Assembly: GCA_902783815.1 (NCBI GenBank)
Contig: CACZSM010000273.1
Location: 1 to 6,537 of the forward strand
Direction of reading: 5' to 3'
From: an uncultured Ruminococcus sp.
Lineage (GTDB): Bacteria > Bacillota > Clostridia > Oscillospirales > Acutalibacteraceae
DNA length: 6,537 nt
The position numbers and the translations under genes are program-made. Positions 1-4,994 of the stretch are shown one piece after another. The notes beneath the pieces were generated by a model. The model ran no database searches. It was not told the DNA's origin and saw nothing but the letters and a program-made list of their open reading frames with translations. How positions within the stretch are numbered: position 1 is the stretch's first letter; each line of letters begins with the position of its first letter.

Positions 1-45
1 ATTTCTCATTATCGGCAACAATATAAAATAATTGTCTGAAAAGAT

Positions 46-86
46 AGAGTTATCTGATTCGTATTTGAATCGGATAGCTCTTTTTT
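46..86 (+). terminator. Strong rho-independent terminator of the upstream gene
   Basis: A 14-bp stem is formed by GAGTTATCTGATTC (47-60) and GAATCGGATAGCTC (67-80). It contains two G-T wobbles and no mismatches, has a six-base loop (GTATTT), and is followed at once by six T (81-86). A46 can also pair with T81. This is a textbook intrinsic terminator reading on the + strand, so a + strand transcript enters from outside the window. All three forward frames hit a stop between 24 and 39 (TAA at 24-26, TAA at 29-31, TGA at 37-39), so the end of an upstream gene could lie there, but the frame cannot be chosen. The opposite strand has only a weak T run, so strong bidirectional action is unlikely. 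The hairpin lies upstream of the promoter at 131-159 and insulates the next gene. Confidence 0.9.
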
Positions 87-130
87 GCTGCGCCCGGCAC
101 GCCGCGATACATACATTAAGCACAAAACAT

Positions 131-159
131 TTGACAAACCATATAATATTTTGTATCAT
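131..159 (+). promoter_or_regulatory. Sigma-A-type promoter for the zinc-ribbon/metallopeptidase genes
   Basis: A perfect -35 box TTGACA (131-136) is separated by 17 bases from TATCAT (154-159), which matches the -10 consensus at five of six positions. The spacer is AT-rich. Transcription would start near 166, leaving a leader of about 40 bases before the ATG at 209. The position just after the terminator and before the first gene fits. It implies vegetative housekeeping expression; no operator-like palindrome was seen over it. Confidence 0.8.
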
Positions 160-195
160 AGTCATAAGCAGGAAATGGCAGATCAGTGATATGGG

Positions 196-200
196 GGAGG
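196..200 (+). promoter_or_regulatory. Ribosome binding site that fixes the start at 209
   Basis: GGAGG lies eight bases before the ATG at 209. The in-frame ATG at 191 overlaps the G-rich run itself and has no binding site of its own. The in-frame ATG at 32 lies upstream of both the terminator and the promoter. The start at 209 is therefore the only one the signals support. Confidence 0.85.
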
Positions 201-208
201 AAAATGCT

Positions 209-676
209 ATGAATAAATTTTGTCACAATTGCGGAAGTCCTTTGATGGAGGGTGAAAAATTCTGCGGTGAATGTGGTGCAAAGATAGAAGAAACTGTGGA
301 AACAGTAAAAACAACACCAGATGCGCCTGTTCAAAGCCCTGCAGCAAATAAGGTACAAAGAAGCTGTCCGAGATGCGGTTCGGGGCTTCGTGAGGAATCC
401 CGTTTCTGCAAAAAATGCGGCTTGCAGATTCCTCAGTCACAACAAACCTTCTCTGCTGCTGCGCAAGTGAAACTTAAAAACAATAATTCTGATACATCAA
501 AAACTATGACGGATTATACAGGACTTCGTATCATACTTTGTGTAATATGTGTTGTACTGGTTGTTATCGGCATAATATTCATACCCGGGAAAATAAAGGA
601 AAGAACAGCCGTAAATGAAACCGCAACAAGTCAGATAAGCGATCAGACACCGGATCCAGAGGAGGGAAAATTATGA
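209..676 (+). CDS. Double zinc-ribbon protein with one transmembrane segment
   Basis: A 155-residue protein of unknown function. Two zinc ribbons are plain: C5-x2-C8-x10-C19-x2-C22 and C53-x2-C56-x10-C67-x2-C70, each with the CxxCG knuckles typical of the short zinc-ribbon families common in Firmicutes membrane proteins. They are joined by a Thr/Pro/Ala-rich linker (about 28-50). A polar stretch (75-104) leads to a single hydrophobic helix (about 106-126), followed by a short charged tail. There is no signal peptide, so the ribbons are most simply cytosolic with the tail outside, but flanking charges do not settle topology. In the family such ribbons bind zinc and may contact protein or nucleic acid; nothing here says which. 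The stop overlaps the next start (ATGA, 673-676), so the two proteins are probably made together. A longer frame open from 32 is rejected because promoter and terminator lie inside it. Confidence 0.85.
   Translation: MNKFCHNCGSPLMEGEKFCGECGAKIEETVETVKTTPDAPVQSPAANKVQRSCPRCGSGLREESRFCKKCGLQIPQSQQTFSAAAQVKLKNNNSDTSKTMTDYTGLRIILCVICVVLVVIGIIFIPGKIKERTAVNETATSQISDQTPDPEEGKL
660..665 (+). promoter_or_regulatory. Perfect ribosome binding site inside the end of the preceding gene
   Basis: AGGAGG sits seven bases before the ATG at 673 and is embedded in the last codons of the zinc-ribbon gene. With the ATGA overlap it argues for both coupled and independent efficient initiation of the large downstream protein. 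Confidence 0.85.
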
Positions 677-3624
677 AAAAACCACTTAAATACAGATTCC
701 CGTCAGTGCTTTTGTGCTTTACGCTTATACTTGCAGTAACAGTTTCCGGTCTTACATTTCCGGGATTCCTCCTGCCGCTGTTCGGAGAGGTGAAAACAGA
801 CGGTAAGGATAAACCAAAGTCAAGTCAGCAGTCCGGATCTGACAGCGGAGAAGAAAACAGCGAACAGAAAACAGACGGTGACGATCCTGCGATCAATCAT
901 ATTATTGAGGGAAACAGTAAGGCATTTTCCATTGAACCAGTCAGCGGAATGACTGTTTCCGCTGAGGCAAATGCACTCGATAAGGACAGGGAGTTCAAGG
1001 TAACGGAGGTCAGCAATGAAGAATACAGCAAGCTTTCCGAAACTATGAATAAAAATCTGAGCGAGAATTCAAGCATTGCATGGGCATGGGAATTTGATGC
1101 CGGACTTGCGGATAATGAGATACTTCCCGGTAATTTCAAGGTTGATCTTGATCTGAAAACACTCGATATTGACCCGGAGGATTATGAGAATACAAAAATA
1201 TTCCGTGTTGATGACAGCGGAATATGGTATGAATATGCAACAGCTCTGGACGGATCCGTACTTTCCTTTGAAAGCAGCCAGAACAGTGTTATAGTTGCTG
1301 TTATAGGCTGGTCACTGATAATCGGCTCACCGCTGATACTTGATAATATACAGGTAGCCACTACAGGAGCATTTTATTCAGACAGCGGAAAATGCAGTAC
1401 CGAAGTGGAAATGGACGGTAAAAAGCGTGTAAATATATATTGGGATGCCAGTGAGGCCGCTGCTTCGTTCAATACTATCTGCAACAGAGTTTCCAGCAGG
1501 ATAATCAAGGATGCCGAGATACGCACCAAAAAGGAACTGACAAGCCGCTGGGGTGAGGACAGGATATCAAAAATGTATGACGAGAACGGTAGATTCAAAA
1601 AAGACAACCGCTCCACTACAAAGGAACATGACCGCGTTCTGAAAGAGTATATAAATGTCATCAAAAAATCCGACAGCGAATTCAAGGAAATTGAATCGCA
1701 GATAAATCAGATAAACAGCGGCAAAAAAGAACTTCTCGGTACAGATGAATTGTTCTATGTAAGTCAGGCAGTAACAGCCTGCAAGGAGGCAATACCGTTT
1801 TTAACAAAGGAGCTTGGTGTCAATTTCCCTGACTATATGGTTACAATGGAGCTTAGCGCCGATGTTCCTGCAAATGGTGTTGTCAATTCCCCGTATCTTG
1901 GACACCCCTACGCCGTGATAAATACAACCGCGCCCAGCCTCCTTATGACTATCACCCATGAGTTTATGCACATATCCCAGAGAACTTATGTCCTGAGCAG
2001 CAGGTCTAACTTTAAATTCGATGAGGCTATGGCAGGTGCTGCGGAATGTGAAGCGTTTGACTATTATGTCGGCAAGGGTCTGCTTGAAGAAAAGGACAGG
2101 CAAGAAATTCTTGAAGCTATGTATGAATATCAGCACTTTGCGGTAGCAATTGACAATTTCTATTCAAAGACCGATCCCGTAGAAACATACCCCGACGGCG
2201 ATTTCAGAGGCGACAGCAATAATTCATGCTATCCGGTAGGTAATTTCCTGAAATACCTTAAAGACAATATAAAAGTAGAGGGTAAAAAGATCAATTACGG
2301 GTATATGCTCAAAAAGTACAAATCCTTTGTGCTTAACGGAAGCGTTGTCAAGCTGTACAAGGGAATATTCGGTCTTGACGATGAGGCATTTACAAAGGCA
2401 TACAATGATTTTGTCATTTCCAGAAAGACGGATTTCTATAATTCCCGTAACCATGGCGGAGCAGGCTTTGGCCCGACCGCAGAACTCAGTACAGTCAAAA
2501 CAAGAATAGAGCTTGAAAACAAGGATTATATAACAAGATTGCGAAAGATCAATGTAGATTCACTCAGCGGAATATATGATAAATTTGCGCTCGTTCTCAT
2601 AAAGGATGACGGCTTTAAGGAAAATATGCCGGATTATAAATTTTATCCTTATGTGCCGGACGAGGAAATATATACAGATAGTTGGGATAATGGCTGTTTT
2701 ATCGGAGTAAGTGAATTGAAACCGAATGAGGATGATTACGAATTGTATATTCTCGAAACGGACGGCGGTACAGGCAAGGCAGGAACAAAAAGCGGATATA
2801 CTCTATATCCCGTTTATGCGCCTGATACTCCGAAGGCGACTCTGAAGGATAACAAACTTTCCGTAACATTCCCGGCATCAGACAGCTCCCCGTCTTTTGA
2901 AGCTGCCGACGGCTATATCATAAAGCTCTATTCTGGTGATACGGAGATCGGCGCTGTTGAAACAGAAAAAGACGACATAGGCTCGGACAGAACATTTACC
3001 TGCGATATCAAAAAGGAAAGTATAGATGTAAGTAAGCTGAAAAATATTTCCATGACTATAAGTGAGTATTTCAACAGCGAGGATAATATGGGTCCCGAAT
3101 CAGAAAAAGTTACTCTGACCGCAAGCACAGGAGAGTGGAAGCTCATAAGTTCAAAAAGCTGGTCTGATAAGAACGAAAAGGGAAAAACAATTGAACTTAA
3201 ATATTCAGCAGAGGGTAACAACTTCTATGTTTTAGAGGATTGGGATACAGCAAATCCGGATAAGGAAGTTAATATCAAGGAATACAAAGCGACATATTCG
3301 GAACCTGAAAAATCCGTAGGCGCAGGAGAAGTCATGCAGGTCAAGGTAAAGGAAACAGTCATCAGGGGCAAATCGAAAGGAAGTATTTACTGCGATGCGA
3401 TGTATTGTGTGAGCGATGAAACTATCGGCTTTTATGAAAAAGGCGAGGGTAAAAACTCAATGGAGCATAAAAGCTGTGATGTTGATGAGGTCGATCCTCC
3501 GAGCGGCTACACTGAATGTTTTGATGTGACATTCCCGTCCGATAAGGGTACTACAGGAAAACTGATCCTGATCTATAAATATGACGCAAGCTGCGGTACG
3601 GTCTATACTTACAAATGGAAATAA
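673..3624 (+). CDS. Large exported putative zinc metallopeptidase (gluzincin-like), multidomain
   Basis: A 983-residue protein I cannot assign to a named family. Residues 1-38 form a basic start plus a long hydrophobic stretch, a signal peptide or membrane anchor; no lipobox is present. A Ser/Glu/Lys-rich, probably disordered linker follows (about 39-75), then a beta-rich domain (about 85-223). Residues about 265-360 look alpha-helical and highly charged. The catalytic signature is H429-E-F-M-H433 within an ITHEFMHISQ context; E451, 18 residues after the second His, in DEAMAGAAE, is a good third zinc ligand. This is the gluzincin layout, and a later YPVGNFLKYL (520-529) resembles the helix after the active site in M1/M61-type enzymes. 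Next come a fibronectin-III-like region (about 717-816) and a C-terminal beta domain (about 821-983). Zinc peptidase activity outside the membrane is inferred from the motif; the substrate is unknown. It overlaps the zinc-ribbon gene by four bases, suggesting a joint function. Confidence 0.8.
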   Translation: MKKPLKYRFPSVLLCFTLILAVTVSGLTFPGFLLPLFGEVKTDGKDKPKSSQQSGSDSGEENSEQKTDGDDPAINHIIEGNSKAFSIEPVSGMTVSAEANALDKDREFKVTEVSNEEYSKLSETMNKNLSENSSIAWAWEFDAGLADNEILPGNFKVDLDLKTLDIDPEDYENTKIFRVDDSGIWYEYATALDGSVLSFESSQNSVIVAVIGWSLIIGSPLILDNIQVATTGAFYSDSGKCSTEVEMDGKKRVNIYWDASEAAASFNTICNRVSSRIIKDAEIRTKKELTSRWGEDRISKMYDENGRFKKDNRSTTKEHDRVLKEYINVIKKSDSEFKEIESQINQINSGKKELLGTDELFYVSQAVTACKEAIPFLTKELGVNFPDYMVTMELSADVPANGVVNSPYLGHPYAVINTTAPSLLMTITHEFMHISQRTYVLSSRSNFKFDEAMAGAAECEAFDYYVGKGLLEEKDRQEILEAMYEYQHFAVAIDNFYSKTDPVETYPDGDFRGDSNNSCYPVGNFLKYLKDNIKVEGKKINYGYMLKKYKSFVLNGSVVKLYKGIFGLDDEAFTKAYNDFVISRKTDFYNSRNHGGAGFGPTAELSTVKTRIELENKDYITRLRKINVDSLSGIYDKFALVLIKDDGFKENMPDYKFYPYVPDEEIYTDSWDNGCFIGVSELKPNEDDYELYILETDGGTGKAGTKSGYTLYPVYAPDTPKATLKDNKLSVTFPASDSSPSFEAADGYIIKLYSGDTEIGAVETEKDDIGSDRTFTCDIKKESIDVSKLKNISMTISEYFNSEDNMGPESEKVTLTASTGEWKLISSKSWSDKNEKGKTIELKYSAEGNNFYVLEDWDTANPDKEVNIKEYKATYSEPEKSVGAGEVMQVKVKETVIRGKSKGSIYCDAMYCVSDETIGFYEKGEGKNSMEHKSCDVDEVDPPSGYTECFDVTFPSDKGTTGKLILIYKYDASCGTVYTYKWK

Positions 3625-3647
3625 CTGCATACGGGTGAATTTGCAGG

Positions 3648-3676
3648 GAATATTTCTTGTCTTCGGATAATATTAT
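3648..3676 (+). promoter_or_regulatory. Possible sporulation (sigma-E-like) promoter, weak
   Basis: GAATATT (3648-3654) agrees with the -35 element of Bacillus sigma-E promoters as I recall it (KMATATT). Fourteen bases later AATATTAT (3669-3676) matches the -10 consensus CATACAHT at only five of eight positions, and the site lies in AT-rich DNA where chance matches are common. It is attractive because SleC-type and Csp-type genes are expressed in the mother cell during sporulation in clostridia. No sigma-A-type pair with sensible spacing was found in this gap. Confidence 0.25.
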
Positions 3677-3698
3677 TTTAAGGAAAACTGTCCGAAGG
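3660..3698 (+). repeat. Inverted repeat overlapping the SleC-like ribosome binding site
   Basis: CTTCGGA (3661-3667) and TCCGAAG (3691-3697) are perfect inverted repeats. Adding flanking pairs and two G-T wobbles, the stem extends to ten pairs (3660-3669 with 3689-3698) around a 19-base AT-rich loop. The right arm shares its last bases with the Shine-Dalgarno region of the next gene, so in a read-through transcript the hairpin could mask initiation. If transcription instead begins near 3683, only the right arm is transcribed and the repeat would be a DNA operator or chance. No T tract follows, so it is not a terminator. Confidence 0.5.
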
Positions 3699-3702
3699 GA
3701 GA
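3697..3702 (+). promoter_or_regulatory. Ribosome binding site that favours the start at 3709
   Basis: GGGAGA contains GGAG (3698-3701). It lies seven bases from the ATG at 3709 but only one base from the in-frame ATG at 3703, which is too close for normal initiation. The start at 3709 is preferred and shortens the protein by two residues (Met-Tyr). Confidence 0.7.
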
Positions 3703-3708
3703 ATGTAC

Positions 3709-4992
3709 ATGGAAGAAAAGTATTCCGGTATCCTGCGTATATCCGCTTTTATAACATCAAATGGCAGACCGGCTCAGGGAGTCAGGGTCACTGTGACGGA
3801 CGATTCCGGCAGTATTGCCGCAGAGGGCATTACTGACAGAGAGGGGATCGTCCGTCCTTTTGCGCTTGCTGCGCCTTCTCCGGAGGAGTCGCTGACACCT
3901 CCGCCTCTTACACAGGATAAAACAGATAATAACGAGATGTCAGGCAGCGGTACATCCGATGCCGCTGTATTTTCGGGTATGCCATACGGTGTATATCAGC
4001 TTTCCGCCGTATCACCGGACGGTCAGACTATAACCGTCAGCGATATTCAGATATACTCAGGCGTAACCTCTCTGCAAAGTCTTATTTTTCCAGGTCAGAG
4101 CGATGATATAAATATACCGTCACCAGTAATAATGGGCGGCTTCCCGGAAAAAATACCGGAATCCGATACAAAAAAGCTGCCTTTGCCAGAGGGTACTGTT
4201 GTACTGCCCCGTCCTGTTGTACCCGGACTTATCGTCGTACACGCAGGCGTTCCCACAGATACCAGCGCCGCTGATTATACAGTCAGCTTCAAGGACTATA
4301 TAAAAAATGTTGCAAGCTCAGAAATATATGCGACATGGCCCCGTGAAGCTCTGAAAGCGAATATTCTTGCAATATGCTCATTTACTCTGAACAGGGTCTA
4401 TACGGAGTGGTACAGGGGCAAGGGCTACGGCTTCACTATTACAAATTCTACTGCATACGATCAGGCATTTGTCTATGGAAGAAATATATTTTCTGAAATA
4501 TCTGATGTTGTCGATGAGGTATTCAACCTCTATATAACCCGTGAGGGTCTTATGCAGCCGCTGCTTACACAGTATTGTGACGGTATAAGAGTACGCCGCA
4601 GCGGATGGCTCAGCCAGTGGGGATCAAAGGAGCTTGCCGATCAGGGCTACAATGCAATGCAGATACTGCGGTATTATTACGGCAGGAATATTATGCTCCG
4701 TGAGGCTGAAAAGGTCGAGGGTATCCCACAGTCATTTCCGGGATTTCTCTCCCAGGGGTCACGCGGCGAGGGAGTCCGTACAGTTCAGCGTCAGCTTAAT
4801 GTTATATCCAATAACTTTCCACTCATACCGAAATTGGCTGTTGACGGTATCTACGGCCCTAAAACAGCTGCTTCTGTGCGTACCTTCCAGCAGATATTCA
4901 ATCTTCCTGTAACGGGAACCGTAGGATTTTCCACATGGTATTCCATATCGGATATCTATGTTGCAGTAACAAAATTAGCGGAGCTGAATTAG
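3709..4992 (+). CDS. SleC-like spore cortex-lytic enzyme precursor (SpoIID-like plus peptidoglycan-binding domain)
   Basis: A 427-residue protein, close to the roughly 440 residues of clostridial SleC. In order: an N-terminal transthyretin/CnaB-like beta domain (about 5-132) interrupted by a Pro/Ser/Thr/Asp-rich loop; a proline-rich linker (about 134-185); a SpoIID-like domain (about 190-334); and a peptidoglycan-binding repeat (about 345-420) with the DGIYGPKT and VRTFQ hallmarks. The SpoIID-like part has KDYIKNVASSEIY, in which E205 aligns with the catalytic glutamate of SpoIID; EALKANILA; NSTAYDQAF; and a late SGWLSQWGSKELADQGY segment (298-314). In clostridia SleC cleaves cortex glycan after removal of its pro-region, so the beta domain and linker are probably the pro-region here. 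There is no signal peptide, as expected for a protein packaged from the mother cell. The Csp-type protease gene starts two bases after its stop. It could be a vegetative paralogue rather than true SleC. Confidence 0.88.
   Translation: MEEKYSGILRISAFITSNGRPAQGVRVTVTDDSGSIAAEGITDREGIVRPFALAAPSPEESLTPPPLTQDKTDNNEMSGSGTSDAAVFSGMPYGVYQLSAVSPDGQTITVSDIQIYSGVTSLQSLIFPGQSDDINIPSPVIMGGFPEKIPESDTKKLPLPEGTVVLPRPVVPGLIVVHAGVPTDTSAADYTVSFKDYIKNVASSEIYATWPREALKANILAICSFTLNRVYTEWYRGKGYGFTITNSTAYDQAFVYGRNIFSEISDVVDEVFNLYITREGLMQPLLTQYCDGIRVRRSGWLSQWGSKELADQGYNAMQILRYYYGRNIMLREAEKVEGIPQSFPGFLSQGSRGEGVRTVQRQLNVISNNFPLIPKLAVDGIYGPKTAASVRTFQQIFNLPVTGTVGFSTWYSISDIYVAVTKLAELN
4980..4983 (+). promoter_or_regulatory. 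Weak ribosome binding site of the Csp-type gene
   Basis: GGAG within the last codons of the SleC-like gene is eleven bases from the ATG at 4995, longer than ideal. With only two bases between stop (TAG, 4990-4992) and start, translation probably depends partly on ribosomes finishing the upstream gene. No better start codon lies near. Confidence 0.5.
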
Positions 4993-4994
4993 TT

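Larger units (their letters stand above)
3625..3708 (+). other. Intergenic gap between the metallopeptidase and SleC-like genes
   Basis: These 84 bases contain a weak 5-bp hairpin (CTGCA 3625-3629 with TGCAG 3642-3646) without a T tract, so no convincing terminator. They also hold the inverted repeat and possible promoter listed separately, then the SleC ribosome binding site. Read-through from the upstream genes is therefore possible, and a separate transcription unit is equally possible. Confidence 0.6.

Noticed and set aside
32..208. Extension of the zinc-ribbon protein by 59 residues to the ATG at 32
   Set aside because: The extension would run through a strong terminator (46-86) and the promoter (131-159), has no ribosome binding site, and encodes sequence unlike a protein domain.
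673..780. Lipoprotein signal in the metallopeptidase
   Set aside because: The only early cysteine (residue 15, in VLLC) is too close to the N-terminus and not in a lipobox context, so a plain signal peptide or membrane anchor is more likely.
897..3221. Several antisense open frames and one short forward frame within the metallopeptidase gene
   Set aside because: All are contained in a coherent 983-codon gene and show no domain, start signal or independent promoter.
3604..3636. Second sigma-E-like candidate (TATACT followed by CATACGGG)
   Set aside because: The -10 part matches only CATAC, the spacing is too long, and the -35 part lies inside coding sequence.
3625..3646. Terminator after the metallopeptidase gene
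   Set aside because: The stem is only five pairs with a 12-base loop and is not followed by a T run.
3703..3708. Start of the SleC-like protein at the ATG at 3703
   Set aside because: Only one base separates it from the GGAG core; the ATG at 3709 has normal seven-base spacing.
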